Positions 28,539 through 37,755 are shown, numbered from the stretch's first letter. The stretch is DNA of 64,000 nt from Paenibacillus sp. BK033 (GCF_004345425.1 NZ_SLVP01000003.1:407975-471974), one strand, 5' to 3'. Notes: generated by a model from the letters alone, not told the origin. Numbers and translations: made by a program.

Positions 28539-28715
28539 TTGTCCAAAGATAAATTCATAGGTTACAGGGTTATGTTTAACGTAGGACCAAGGTTTATGGT
28601 TCATGTCTATATGAAAGAGGATTATTACGAACAGTGGCGATTTACGCGGGACCAGCGGATCACGGATGTCGTCATCGAAGAGGTTGAAGTCGAGCTCGAT
28701 TATTTTCTTGGATAG
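28539..28715 (+). CDS. Small unrecognised 58-aa protein
   Basis: A short reading frame beginning with TTG at 28539, chosen because GAGGTG ends 6 bases upstream. The protein contains GYRVMFNVGPRFMVHVYMKE and a strongly acidic end (VVIEEVEVELDYFLG), with a regular beta-like alternation and no membrane segment. A TATAAT 48 bases upstream and a strong terminator immediately downstream support a real, separately transcribed gene. Function unknown. Confidence 0.6.
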   Translation: MSKDKFIGYRVMFNVGPRFMVHVYMKEDYYEQWRFTRDQRITDVVIEEVEVELDYFLG

Positions 28716-28727
28716 AGACATAAATAA

Positions 28728-28780
28728 AAGGCTGCTTTCATTGGTTCAATCCACTCAACTGAACCTGCGAAAGCAGCCTT
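28728..28780. terminator. Bidirectional terminator after the 58-aa gene
   Basis: A perfect 12-bp stem AAGGCTGCTTTC with an additional inner stem (TGGTTCA/TGAACC), flanked by A-rich and T-rich runs, lies between convergent genes. Confidence 0.85.
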
Positions 28781-28798
28781 ATTTAAATCGTCATCCCG

Positions 28799-29686
28799 TT
28801 AATCCTCGACTCTGCGTACATCTACCGTTACCTTTAGGTTCTGCTGCCCTCTTCCGCGGTACACTCCCTTTACCGGCACAATATCCTTGTAGTCCCGGCC
28901 ATGCCCCAGCTTGACATACCGCTCCCCAACCGGCGCTTCGTTCGTCGGATCAAAGCTGCACCAGCCAAGCATTGGCACATACGCCTCCACCCAGGCATGG
29001 GAGGCCTGCTCGAAATCGGCGCTTCCGCCCTGGAGATCCCCGACAAAGTGATAGCCGCTTACGTAACGGGCCGGAATCCGATGAGTCCGGCAGCACGCGA
29101 TCATAAGATGGGCGAAATCCTGGCATACCCCTCGTTTGCGTTCGATCAAATCGCTGGCTCTGGTTGTAACCGTCGTAGCTTCCGGATCGTAAATAAATTC
29201 GGCTCTGATCTTTCCGGACAACGAAATGAGCCAGCTCAACACGCTCATATCCTTGCTCTCTTTGGCATATACGCTATCCGCATATCGCTTTACATCAGCC
29301 GTTACGTCCGCGTAACCGGTCGGCAGCAGAAACTCCGCGAAGCGGTTAGCCGCCTCCTCCGTCTCCAGCCATGCCCACGCCTCCCTGGCAAGCTTGCCGT
29401 TCAGAAGAGCCGCTTGCTCCTCCGGGCTAGGCGCATGCCTCGTAACGACCGTCATTTGCGTCCGGATCGTCAGACGCTTATGCGGCGGATTCACCGAGAA
29501 GGAATGCACGCGGTTGCCGAAGTAATCCTCGTAACTGAAGAGCGAGGCATTCGGCTCAATGAAGATGGCCTGCTGGTAGCAGGACTGACGTTCATTGGTG
29601 CTTGGCGTGAGCCTGATCTCATTGACACTGTCCGTCGCAGACTCCTCGTATTCGTATTGCGTCACGTGTGATATATTCAGCTTCAT
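28799..29686 (-). CDS. Transglutaminase-like cysteine protease-fold protein
   Basis: A 295-aa cytoplasmic protein. Residues 1-80 are the bacterial transglutaminase-like N-terminal beta domain (MKLNISHVTQYEYEESATDS). The catalytic core has Cys in KRGVCQDFAHLMIACCR, His in ASHAWVEAYVPMLGW and Asp in SFDPTNEAPVG. The ATG at 29686 follows GGGAGG and overlaps the alpha-E gene stop by four bases. It is the last gene of the operon with alpha-E and circularly permuted ATP-grasp proteins. In such clusters the transglutaminase-like enzyme is thought to be a peptidase or amidase acting on a peptide made by the ATP-grasp ligase; this is a family-level hypothesis. Confidence 0.88.
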   Translation of the reverse strand: MKLNISHVTQYEYEESATDSVNEIRLTPSTNERQSCYQQAIFIEPNASLFSYEDYFGNRVHSFSVNPPHKRLTIRTQMTVVTRHAPSPEEQAALLNGKLAREAWAWLETEEAANRFAEFLLPTGYADVTADVKRYADSVYAKESKDMSVLSWLISLSGKIRAEFIYDPEATTVTTRASDLIERKRGVCQDFAHLMIACCRTHRIPARYVSGYHFVGDLQGGSADFEQASHAWVEAYVPMLGWCSFDPTNEAPVGERYVKLGHGRDYKDIVPVKGVYRGRGQQNLKVTVDVRRVED

Positions 29687-30678
29687 GCGCTTGCCTCCCC
29701 CATGCGAAAAAAGGTTTTGGCAAAGGATTGCCCCAGCATCTGGCATGCCTCGAGCAAATGGCCAACGATCGACCCGTTCCGGTCGACGATCATATCGTCA
29801 TGCTCCAGACAAGCCAGGTCCGCCTTTACCTTCGCCACCTGGCGGATGATTCGGTCATGGGCGCTGCGGAGCTGTTTATCCGACAGTTCAATGAGCTTCA
29901 TGTGCTCGTCGAGGGCATGAAAGGAGAAATGAACGGAACGAGGGAAGGATTGGTTCAGAATGACGAATTCCACAATCGATTCGACAGACATGCCGTCCGC
30001 ATAGTATCGGCGGAACGAATGATAACCGCTCAGCGATTTCAGGACCGCCTGCAAATACGGATAAGCGCCGGCATTGTTCCAGCCGTCTCCAACGGCGGCA
30101 TTGCCTACTGCTTTAATAATCCGAAGCGTGTTCTCCGACCGCTCCAGGAAACGCCCGCATTCGATGAAATGCCATTCGTTCTCGCGGGGCATTACCGACT
30201 GGCATAAGCCTTGGAACAAAGCCGCCCATTCCTTAATCCGCCCATAGAACAAATGAGGCGATTCCTTCATCAAGTCCTCCGGCTGTTTCTCGCGCAGCCA
30301 TAAGTAGAACGCATTAATCGTATCCCACAGCTCGCTTGGCACCTTCTCCCGCAGCGTGCGGAGATTGCCTCGGGCATGGCTTACACAAGAGACCAGCGAG
30401 TTGGCGTTATCCCGGTCAAGCGTAATGTAATGAAGAACGTCTTGCTCCGTATAGCTGCCGTATTGCTGTTCATAAGCGTATCTGCTGCCCAGAGCGTCGA
30501 CAATCCGGGTCCACTTGCATGGAATTTCCCTGCTCTCGCCGTCCTGACCGCAAGCTTCAACGCCTAGTTCATCTTCTGCCTGCAGGTGATAGTGGACATC
30601 AATTAATCTTGCATGGTTCTCCGCCCGTTCCATATAGCGTCCGATCCAAAACAACGCTTCAGCGTTTCGATTAAGCAC
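29683..30678 (-). CDS. Alpha-E domain protein (DUF403)
   Basis: A 331-aa helical protein of the alpha-E (DUF403) family. Its hallmark is a series of helices with paired acidic residues; the N-terminal signature RNAEALFWIGRYMERAENHARL is clear, and FIECGRFLERSENTLRII repeats the same pattern in the middle. Such proteins occur almost only beside circularly permuted ATP-grasp enzymes and transglutaminase-like proteins, as here. The start is GTG behind GGGGGT. It overlaps the downstream gene by ATGA, so the two are translationally coupled. Biochemical role unknown; a scaffold or partner of the ligase is likely. Confidence 0.9.
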   Translation of the reverse strand: MLNRNAEALFWIGRYMERAENHARLIDVHYHLQAEDELGVEACGQDGESREIPCKWTRIVDALGSRYAYEQQYGSYTEQDVLHYITLDRDNANSLVSCVSHARGNLRTLREKVPSELWDTINAFYLWLREKQPEDLMKESPHLFYGRIKEWAALFQGLCQSVMPRENEWHFIECGRFLERSENTLRIIKAVGNAAVGDGWNNAGAYPYLQAVLKSLSGYHSFRRYYADGMSVESIVEFVILNQSFPRSVHFSFHALDEHMKLIELSDKQLRSAHDRIIRQVAKVKADLACLEHDDMIVDRNGSIVGHLLEACQMLGQSFAKTFFRMGEASA

Positions 30679-30708
30679 AGCGATACCCCCGTTTCTTGAT
30701 TGAAACTT

Positions 30709-32169
30709 TTAACGATTTAACACCCATGTATCCTTGACTCCTCCGCCTTGCGAAGAATTGACAACGAGCGAGCCTTCCCGCAAAGCGACGCGGGTAAGCC
30801 CGCCCGGAATTACATGGGTGGAATCCTCCCCCATTAGCGCAAAGGCCCTCAGATCGATATGGCGAGGAGTCATTTGCCCGTCAATCATGACAGGCGCGCG
30901 CGACAGCTTCATGGTGGTCTGGGCGATGTAACGGCCGGGATCCTTTTTGATCGCTTCCGCGAACTCCTTCACTTCCTTTGGAGAAGCCGTCGGACCAATC
31001 AGCATGCCGTACCCCCCGGAGAGGGAGGTCTCCTTCACGACCAGCTGGTCCAGATGATCCAGAACGTAGTCGCGCTCTTCCTTCCGGGATAACAGATAAG
31101 TCGGCACGTTATGCAGAATCGGCTCTTCTCCGAGATAATAACGAATCATATCCGGAACGTAAGCATACACTGCCTTATCGTCCGCAACCCCCGTACCCGG
31201 CGCATTCGCTATTGCGATATTGCCGGCGCGGTAAGCGTTCATGAGCCCCGGAACCCCTAGCAGCGAATCCGGCTGGAAGGCAAGCGGATCAAGAAAATCA
31301 TCGTCTATCCGGCGGTAAATGACATCCACCTGGCGAAGGCCTCTCAGATCGCGCAAATAAATTTTATGATCCTTATAGACGAGGTCACGGCCTTCAACCA
31401 AATGAATGCCCAGCTGCTGCGCAAGGAAGGTATGCTCGTAATAGGCGGAATTGTAAGAGCCCGGAGTAAGAAGCGCGATTAGCGGATCCTTCTTCCCGTT
31501 AGGCGCAAGGGAACGCAAAGAACGGAGGAAATAGTTCAGGCTTCGCTCAATGCTTTGGACGGAGGAGGACAAGTATAAATCATGAAACAGCTCGCTCATG
31601 ATGGTGCGGCCCTTGAACAAATACGAGTAACCGGAAGGCGAACGGAGATTGTCCTCGAGGACGAAATAGCGGCCTTTCTCGTCTCTAATTAAATCTATGC
31701 CGGAGGAGGTGATATACACGCCTCCCGGAACGTCTAACCCCATCATTTCCGGACGAAAATATACGTTAGATACGATCATTTGTCTTGGAATAACCCCGTC
31801 GGATACAATGCGCTGGGCGTGGTAAATATCGTGGATGAACATATTAAGCGCTTTGGTCCGTTGACAAACGCCGCGGTCCACGGCTTCCCATTCATGCTTG
31901 GGGATAACGCGAGGGATGTAATCAAAGGGAATGGTTCTTTCCAGAGGTTCGCTTTGGCTCGGACTATACAGGGTAAAGGTGATTCCTTCTTCCATCATGC
32001 GCTGATTGAGAGCATGCTGCCTCATCGTCAATTCCGACGGCTTCATTTTGGCGAACAACCGATGGATATTGTCATAGTGGGGACGAACCGAAAAGTCTTT
32101 CTCGAACATTTCATCGTAAAATGATTGCGAATCGTAATATTGCGATTGCGACTGTTTGGCCGTCGACAT
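30709..32169 (-). CDS. Circularly permuted type-2 ATP-grasp protein
   Basis: A 486-aa protein of the circularly permuted ATP-grasp family (former DUF404/DUF407). Family blocks include SSGIDLIRDEKGRYFVLEDNLR (metal/ATP site), GVPGLMNAYRAGNIAIANAP, VVKETSLSGGYGMLIGP and the C-terminal STHVIPGGLTRVALREGS. ATP-grasp enzymes form acyl-phosphate intermediates to ligate amines, so peptide-bond formation is the likely chemistry; the substrates are unknown. The ATG at 32169 follows GGAGGAGG. It is the first gene of the three-gene operon, and the 245-bp gap upstream holds its promoter but no other gene. Confidence 0.9.
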   Translation of the reverse strand: MSTAKQSQSQYYDSQSFYDEMFEKDFSVRPHYDNIHRLFAKMKPSELTMRQHALNQRMMEEGITFTLYSPSQSEPLERTIPFDYIPRVIPKHEWEAVDRGVCQRTKALNMFIHDIYHAQRIVSDGVIPRQMIVSNVYFRPEMMGLDVPGGVYITSSGIDLIRDEKGRYFVLEDNLRSPSGYSYLFKGRTIMSELFHDLYLSSSVQSIERSLNYFLRSLRSLAPNGKKDPLIALLTPGSYNSAYYEHTFLAQQLGIHLVEGRDLVYKDHKIYLRDLRGLRQVDVIYRRIDDDFLDPLAFQPDSLLGVPGLMNAYRAGNIAIANAPGTGVADDKAVYAYVPDMIRYYLGEEPILHNVPTYLLSRKEERDYVLDHLDQLVVKETSLSGGYGMLIGPTASPKEVKEFAEAIKKDPGRYIAQTTMKLSRAPVMIDGQMTPRHIDLRAFALMGEDSTHVIPGGLTRVALREGSLVVNSSQGGGVKDTWVLNR

Positions 32170-32414
32170 GCCAACCGCCTCCTCCATGATGGTACAGCAC
32201 CTTCCCTGACGCCTCATTGATGACTTCCAAAGTTGGCTCATAACCCATAATGTCATATTAACTTACATGAAATATTTAATAACCTTAATGAAAGTAAATT
32301 TTTGTTAGATTTATCATACAAGAATTGGATTTTCATGTCAACTTTTATAGCACGAAAGCAGAGCTTCTGCGCTGGCGAAGAAACCCTGCTTTATATCCTA
32401 TGCCTATTCTCTTG

Positions 32415-33416
32415 TTATGTATTCAATTGGCGTAAATCTTTTGTAACGGTGTCCACGGTATGCACGAATACGGCAAGCTCCTGGGATCTCGCCGCTTGAT
32501 TGCGGGCTTCGACCGAGGTTTTCTCCGATTCCATCTGAACCAGATGAATCTTCTTATGAATTTCGTCCAGATTCGTCTGGATGGTTTCCAGCGCGGAACG
32601 CGAGTTTGCGGCAAGCTTGCGGACCTCGTTGGCCACAACCTCGAAGCCTCGTCCCATCTCGCCGGCACGCGCCGCCTCAATAGCGGCATTCAGGCCAAGA
32701 AGATGCGTCTGGTCTGCAATCCCGCGGATAAGCAGCCCCATTTCGGTAATACCCGCCAGCTCCTCCTGCAGATCTCCGAGCAGATCATGCGAGCGGTCCT
32801 GCGACTGGGAAGTGGACACGGCCGCTTCGGCAATCGACTTGGCTCCTTGGTCAAGCTCCGTCATCAGGCCGGCCAGCTGCTGCACCGACTCCGTTATGGT
32901 AGTGAGCATAACCGATCTTTGATCAGCCAGCTCCTGAATCAAAGACTGCTCGGCCCGGTTATACGCTTCAAGCACCAGCTGCGAATCCAGGTTAAACATC
33001 TTGGACAAGGAGTGAAGCACGGAGGTCCATCTCTCCGGGATCGCAAGCTGCAGGACCGTTGCGGCGATATCCAGATAAGTCATGTAGCTTCCCAGATACC
33101 AGTCGGTCGTCAGGCCGATCCGGGAATGGACAAGCCCGATCGTAATGCGATTCTCGATGTAATCCTGATCAATGACACCGGATGCCAGGGACAGCCAATA
33201 ACCGCGCTGTGTCTGTTTAAGCCGTTCAATGGTACTTACATTCGAGATAATGTGCATCAAATGCGGCTGTTGTCCAATGTTGTCATAGAAGCGGTTCACA
33301 ACCTCTTCGACGACTTGTTCGAATATCGGCTTGCAGTCGGCGAGCCTTTTCAAATCCTCTTCCGTAATACGGGTATATTCCAACTGCCTGCGGCGTTCTC
33401 CCGAGACTTTAATCAT
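32415..33416 (-). CDS. hemAT: Globin-coupled oxygen-sensing chemotaxis transducer (HemAT-like)
   Basis: A 333-aa soluble transducer without membrane segments. The N-terminal protoglobin domain (about 15-165) has the family distal Tyr region ([17 protein letters not shown]) and the proximal heme-ligand motif GLVHSRIGL. The C-terminal part is a methyl-accepting signalling coiled coil whose hairpin tip is readable ([20 protein letters not shown], then [14 protein letters not shown]). It would relay O2 binding to CheA/CheW. The signalling domain is short for the family (Bacillus HemAT is about 430 aa), so methylation helices are reduced or absent. A sigma-D-like promoter lies upstream. No other chemotaxis gene is in the window. 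Confidence 0.92.
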   Translation of the reverse strand: MIKVSGERRRQLEYTRITEEDLKRLADCKPIFEQVVEEVVNRFYDNIGQQPHLMHIISNVSTIERLKQTQRGYWLSLASGVIDQDYIENRITIGLVHSRIGLTTDWYLGSYMTYLDIAATVLQLAIPERWTSVLHSLSKMFNLDSQLVLEAYNRAEQSLIQELADQRSVMLTTITESVQQLAGLMTELDQGAKSIAEAAVSTSQSQDRSHDLLGDLQEELAGITEMGLLIRGIADQTHLLGLNAAIEAARAGEMGRGFEVVANEVRKLAANSRSALETIQTNLDEIHKKIHLVQMESEKTSVEARNQAARSQELAVFVHTVDTVTKDLRQLNT

Positions 33417-33503
33417 AGATCTAATCTCCCCTTCAAAGAATGGTTACACGCTTTTTGCGGCAATTCTTACATCGTAAGCATTGACCGTTGTCTTATAAAG
33501 ATT

Positions 33504-33531
33504 ATATCGGAAAATAGGGAACCGGCTTGTA
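33504..33531 (-). promoter_or_regulatory. Candidate sigma-D (motility) promoter of hemAT
   Basis: On the minus strand TCCGATAT (33504-33511) matches the sigma-D -10 GCCGATAT at seven of eight positions, with TACA 16 bases upstream in place of TAAA. Chemotaxis receptor genes in Bacillus are commonly sigma-D dependent. An overlapping TATAAT could alternatively serve sigma-A. Confidence 0.4.
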
Positions 33532-33594
33532 AGCATTCTTGTATTCTTCATGACGAAAGAGGAGTTCCTTTGAATCCATTGCGCCGAAAGCAAA

Positions 33595-33626
33595 AAAGCG
33601 ATGCAGGATACTCCCTGCACCGCTTT
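33595..33626 (-). terminator. Terminator of prkA
   Basis: AAAGCGATGCAGG pairs with CCTGCACCGCTTT (one mismatch) and is followed leftward by TTTTTTGCTTTC, 10 bases after the prkA stop. Confidence 0.88.
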
Positions 33627-33636
33627 ATGAGATTAT

Positions 33637-35532
33637 TTAACGATTCAAGAGACTCCCCACGTACCGCAGCAGCTCGTTTGCGCATACCGGGCAGTAGCCG
33701 TGTTCGTCAATCAACCGTTTGGTCACTTCGTTAATGCGCTTCAGCTGGCTTTCATCCGGCGTTTTGGTCGAAGTCGTAATTTTCACGATATCCTTCAGGT
33801 CGGCGAACAGCTTCTTCTCAACGGCCTCGCGCAGACGCTCATGGCTAGTGAAATCGAACTTCTTCCCTTTCCGGGAGTACGAAGAGATGCGGATCAGAAT
33901 TTCCTCGCGGAACGCTTTTTTCGCATTCTCGGATACGCCGATCTGCTCTTCAATAGACCGCATCAGGCGCTCATCCGGATCCATTTCTTCGCCGGTAAGC
34001 GGATCCTTGATTTTGGTCCAGTTGCAATAGGATTCAATGTTATCGAGATAGTTCTCAAACAAAGTCCGGGCGGACTCTTCAAAGGAATAGACAAACGCCT
34101 TCTGAATTTCCTTCTTGGCCAGGTTATCGTACTCCTTGCGCGCTACCGAGATGAAATTCAGGTATCTTTCCCGCTCCTCCTTCGTAATCGAAGGATGCTG
34201 GTCAAGACCGTCCTTCAATGCCCGCAGTACATCGAGGGCATTGATACACTGCATATCCTGCTTGATCAGAGCGCTCGATATCCGGTTAATGACGTAACGA
34301 GGGTCAATGCCGGTCATTCCTTCTTCAATGTACTCGTTTTGCATTTCCTTCAGATCGGCTTCCTTGAAGCCTTCAACCTCTTCGCCGTCGTACATTCTCA
34401 TCTTCTTCACAAGGTCCATGCCTTGTTTCTTCGTTTCCTTCAGGCGGGTAAGGATGGAGAAGATAGCTGCCGATTTCAGGGAATGCGGCGAGATGTGAAT
34501 ATGCTTCATGTCGCTTTGGCCAATCAGCTTCGTATAAATCTTCTCTTCCTCGGACACTTTGAGGTTGTATGGAATCGGCATTACAATCATACGCGACTGG
34601 AGCGCCTCGTTTTTCTTATTGCTTATAAACGACTTGTACTCGGATTCGTTCGTATGGGCGATGATCAGCTCGTCGGCCGAGATAAGCGCAAACCTGCCCG
34701 CCTTGAAATTCCCCTCCTGCGTCAGCGAGAGCAGGTTCCACAGGAACTTCTCGTCGCACTTCAGCATCTCCTGGAATTCCATCAGGCCGCGGTTCGCTTT
34801 GTTGAGCTCCCCGTCGAAGCGGTACGCGCGCGGATCGGATTCCGAGCCGAACTCCGTAATCGTCGAGAAGTCGATACTGCCTGTCAAGTCGGCAATATCC
34901 TGCGACTTCGGATCGGAAGGGCTGAATGTACCGATACCCACCCGGTTTTCCTCCGACACAAGCACGCGTTCGACAATGACGTTCTCTATATCTCCATCGT
35001 ATTCAACCCGAAGCCTCATTTGGCAGGAAGGGCACAGGTTGCCTTCGATACGGACACCAAGCTCCTTCTCAATCTCTGGACGAAGCTCATGCGGGATCAA
35101 GTGCAGCGGCTCTTCATGCATCGGGCAGCCTTTAATGGCGTAAATAGCTCCCTTCTCCGTTCTGGAGAAACGCTCCAGCCCTTTCTTCAGCATCGTTACA
35201 ATGGTGGATTTGCCGCCGCTGACCGGCCCCATGAGAAGCAGGATCCGTTTACGGACATCCAGCCTTCTGGCAGCCGAGTGGAAGTATTCCTCCACCAGCT
35301 TCTCCACGGCGCGGTCGAGACCGAAAATTTCCTGTTCGAAGAACTTATAACGCTTCCTTCCGTTATCGTCCTCTACCCCAAAAGATTCAATCATCTCATA
35401 GACGCGCGCGTGCGCAGTCATGGCCGGGGTCGGGTCCTCTCTAAGCAATTGAATATATTCTCTGAAAGATCCCGTCCACGCAAGCTTTTCACTCTCTGTC
35501 TGATACTCCGATATTCGCTTGAAAATGTCCAT
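33637..35532 (-). CDS. prkA: PrkA-type AAA+ protein / serine protein kinase
   Basis: A 631-aa protein, the same length as Bacillus subtilis PrkA. The N-terminal AAA+ module has Walker A GPVSGGKST near residue 105 and the zinc-like cluster LCPSCQMRLRVEYDG. FGLDRAVEKLVEEYFHSAA and the C-terminal kinase-like region (ITKEERERYLNFISVARKEY, GYCPVCANELLRYVGSLL) are conserved. PrkA is associated with sporulation and stationary-phase signalling; whether it acts chiefly as a kinase or an AAA+ protease-like protein is debated in the literature. The usual neighbour yhbH is absent here. A GGGAGGAGG ribosome site precedes the ATG. Confidence 0.96.
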   Translation of the reverse strand: MDIFKRISEYQTESEKLAWTGSFREYIQLLREDPTPAMTAHARVYEMIESFGVEDDNGRKRYKFFEQEIFGLDRAVEKLVEEYFHSAARRLDVRKRILLLMGPVSGGKSTIVTMLKKGLERFSRTEKGAIYAIKGCPMHEEPLHLIPHELRPEIEKELGVRIEGNLCPSCQMRLRVEYDGDIENVIVERVLVSEENRVGIGTFSPSDPKSQDIADLTGSIDFSTITEFGSESDPRAYRFDGELNKANRGLMEFQEMLKCDEKFLWNLLSLTQEGNFKAGRFALISADELIIAHTNESEYKSFISNKKNEALQSRMIVMPIPYNLKVSEEEKIYTKLIGQSDMKHIHISPHSLKSAAIFSILTRLKETKKQGMDLVKKMRMYDGEEVEGFKEADLKEMQNEYIEEGMTGIDPRYVINRISSALIKQDMQCINALDVLRALKDGLDQHPSITKEERERYLNFISVARKEYDNLAKKEIQKAFVYSFEESARTLFENYLDNIESYCNWTKIKDPLTGEEMDPDERLMRSIEEQIGVSENAKKAFREEILIRISSYSRKGKKFDFTSHERLREAVEKKLFADLKDIVKITTSTKTPDESQLKRINEVTKRLIDEHGYCPVCANELLRYVGSLLNR

Positions 35533-35741
35533 GCCGTGCCTCCTCCCATCGCTTCCGCAATCCGCTAGTTTTCATTCCGCCCGGGATTATCTCTACATCA
35601 TTGATCGTGTGGACCAACTTTTTACTGAAGTATTACAATCCTATGCTTAGTTATGTAGGAAATTGACCACTATTTTAGGCGGCAATCCGGCAAATAACGA
35701 CAAGCATTTGCTATAATGAGGGGAGAAAGAGGGGAATTAAC

Positions 35742-36572
35742 ATGGCAGTTAACAAGGAAGAGGAGCTGTACAGCCCCATCAAGGCCTACTACGAAAAGCT
35801 AGGCTTTACGGTAAAAAGCGAGGTTCTACACTGCGATTTGGTTGCGATGAAGCCGGATGGCAGCGAGGCGGTTGTTGTCGAAATGAAAAAAACGTTCAAT
35901 CTCGCCTTGCTGCTGCAAGGGATTGAACGCTTACGCATAAATGATCATGTTGTGCTCGCCGTAGAGCGCAACCGCAAGAAAAGCGGCGCCCATAACCAGC
36001 GCTTCGGCGATATAACGGAGCTGTGCCGGATGCTTGGTCTTGGTTTAATGACCGTCACCTTCTTCAAGACCAAAGCGCCGCTGATCGAAATGCTGTGCGA
36101 GCCCGGCGAGATGCCAAAGCGCGGCATCCGAAGAACGCGCCAGGCACGGCTCCTCCGGGAGTTCCGGGAACGGAGCGGCGATTACAATGTAGGCGGCAGC
36201 ACCGGCCGCAAGCTCGTTACGGCCTATCGGGAGAAGGCGCTCCGGGCCGCCTATGCCTTGCAGCAAGCCGGCATCCTGTCGCCAAGCCAGCTGGCGTCGC
36301 TGACGGGCAATCCGCAAAGCGCCTCGATGCTGCGCAGCAATTATTATCTTTGGTTCGAAAAGGTAGGGCGAGGCCAATATCGGCTAACGGCAGCCGGCGC
36401 CTTAGCCTTGGCGGAATATGCCGAGGTGATCGCAGAATGGAAAGAGACCTTCACTCTCCCGCCGGCACCCGAGCCGAAGCCCGTTAAAGCACAAAAACCG
36501 AAAGCTCCTAAAGCCTCCAAAGGCAAGACGACCAAACGCGCGAAGGGAGTCCCCTTTAGCTACGAGCCGTAA
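35742..36572 (+). CDS. DUF2161 PD-(D/E)XK nuclease-fold protein
   Basis: A 276-aa protein. The N-terminal 95 residues carry a PD-(D/E)XK-like core: EEELYSPIKAYYEKLGFTVK, then CDLVAMKPDG and VVVEMKKTFN, giving the D...ExK triad. The middle part (about 130-215) looks like a winged-helix DNA-binding region (QQAGILSPSQLASLTGNPQS). The tail is rich in Lys, Pro and Ala (KPVKAQKPKAPKASKGK), consistent with nucleic-acid contact. The target is unknown. The TATAAT at 35712-35717 is a probable promoter. Its 3' end overlaps the convergent aminotransferase gene by 17 bases, so the two genes share no spacer or terminator. Confidence 0.8.
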   Translation: MAVNKEEELYSPIKAYYEKLGFTVKSEVLHCDLVAMKPDGSEAVVVEMKKTFNLALLLQGIERLRINDHVVLAVERNRKKSGAHNQRFGDITELCRMLGLGLMTVTFFKTKAPLIEMLCEPGEMPKRGIRRTRQARLLREFRERSGDYNVGGSTGRKLVTAYREKALRAAYALQQAGILSPSQLASLTGNPQSASMLRSNYYLWFEKVGRGQYRLTAAGALALAEYAEVIAEWKETFTLPPAPEPKPVKAQKPKAPKASKGKTTKRAKGVPFSYEP

Positions 36573-37755
36573 ACTCGCGGATCGCTTCCGCCAGGCGCGC
36601 AACGCCAAGCACCGTTCTCTCCCCTTTATTATGGGTGAAATTAAGCCGCGCTGTGTTTCGTTTCGGATCATACGCGTAAAAGGCGCTGCCCGGCACAAAA
36701 GCTACGCCCTTCGATACCGCAACCCGCAGCAGCGCTTCCGCATCCAGTCCCTCGGGAAGCTCCATCCACAGGAACATGCCGCCCTTCGGCTCGATCCAAT
36801 GCAGCCCTTCGATTTTTTGCTCTTTGATCAGGCTTTGCATCTCCCGCATCCGGTCCCCGTAGGATTCCGAGATAATCCGTATATGCTCGTCGAGCGGGAA
36901 ATGCGCAAGCAGCTGGCTCAAGATCTGCTGATCCATCGTGCTGGACTGCAGATCTGCCGCTTGCTTTGCTTTTGCAAGCATCTTGATTACCCGGGCATCG
37001 CCGATCGCCCAGCCGGTGCGAAGTGCGGGAGCCACGATTTTCGAAAAGGTGCTCGTATAAATAACAACGCCGCTCCCGTATTGCTTCTGGTCAAGCGCAA
37101 ACAGGGTTGGGAAAGCCTCGTGTTCATCGTATTTCAGCTCGCCGTAAGGATCATCTTCAATAATAGGCACTTGATGGCCGGCGCAAATACGCAGGAGCTG
37201 GTGCCTTCTTTCCAGGCTCCACACGTTGCCCGTCGGATTGCCGAAGGTCGGAACGGCATATATAAACTTCGGCTTATGCTGGCGGACCAGACGTTCCACA
37301 TCCTCCGGAATCATGCCATGCTCATCGCTTTCCGCGGCTACAACCTTTAGACCATGCAGCTCAAACACTTGCAGGCAGGCTAAATAGGTAGGCCGTTCAA
37401 CAAGCACCGTATCCCCCGGCTCGGTCAGAACCTGGACAAGCAGGCTGATCGCTTGCTGGGAGCCTGTCGTAATAATCATGTCATCGGGCTGCACGTTCAT
37501 CCCCTTCTGGGCCATGCGGACGCACAGCTGCTCCCGCAGCGGCAGGTAACCCTCGGTAAGCCCATACTGCAGCGCGCTTGTACCGGCGGAGATCGCTCGG
37601 TCCGCGGCTTCCCTGACAGCCTGTACGGGAAAAAGCTCTTCCGCCGGCAGACCGCCGGCAAAGGATACGATGTCATTGCCTTGCGTCAGCTTCAGAATAT
37701 CCCTCACGACGGAAGACTTAACCTGCGTCATTCTTGATGCAAAGCGAAACTCCAT
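36556..37755 (-). CDS. PLP-dependent aminotransferase (class I/II, 2-aminoadipate type)
   Basis: A 399-aa fold-type I aminotransferase resembling the LysN / MocR-C-terminal branch that acts on aromatic or aminoadipate-like substrates. The PLP lysine lies in YTSTFSKIVAPALRTGW, the PLP-phosphate and ring contacts in TTGSQQAISLLVQVL, and the conserved Asp-Pro in PIIEDDPYGELKYD. The ATG at 37755 follows GGGAGGAG; the in-frame sequence upstream is not protein-like. There is no GntR helix-turn-helix, so it is an enzyme rather than a MocR regulator. Substrate not assignable. Confidence 0.88.
   Translation of the reverse strand: MEFRFASRMTQVKSSVVRDILKLTQGNDIVSFAGGLPAEELFPVQAVREAADRAISAGTSALQYGLTEGYLPLREQLCVRMAQKGMNVQPDDMIITTGSQQAISLLVQVLTEPGDTVLVERPTYLACLQVFELHGLKVVAAESDEHGMIPEDVERLVRQHKPKFIYAVPTFGNPTGNVWSLERRHQLLRICAGHQVPIIEDDPYGELKYDEHEAFPTLFALDQKQYGSGVVIYTSTFSKIVAPALRTGWAIGDARVIKMLAKAKQAADLQSSTMDQQILSQLLAHFPLDEHIRIISESYGDRMREMQSLIKEQKIEGLHWIEPKGGMFLWMELPEGLDAEALLRVAVSKGVAFVPGSAFYAYDPKRNTARLNFTHNKGERTVLGVARLAEAIREFTARS

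Noticed and set aside
33700..35568. Long open frame on the plus strand opposite prkA
   Set aside because: prkA is unambiguous on the other strand; the opposite frame has no family features and arises from codon bias.
36556..37755. MocR-type transcription factor
   Set aside because: The protein has only the aminotransferase domain; no GntR winged helix precedes it.
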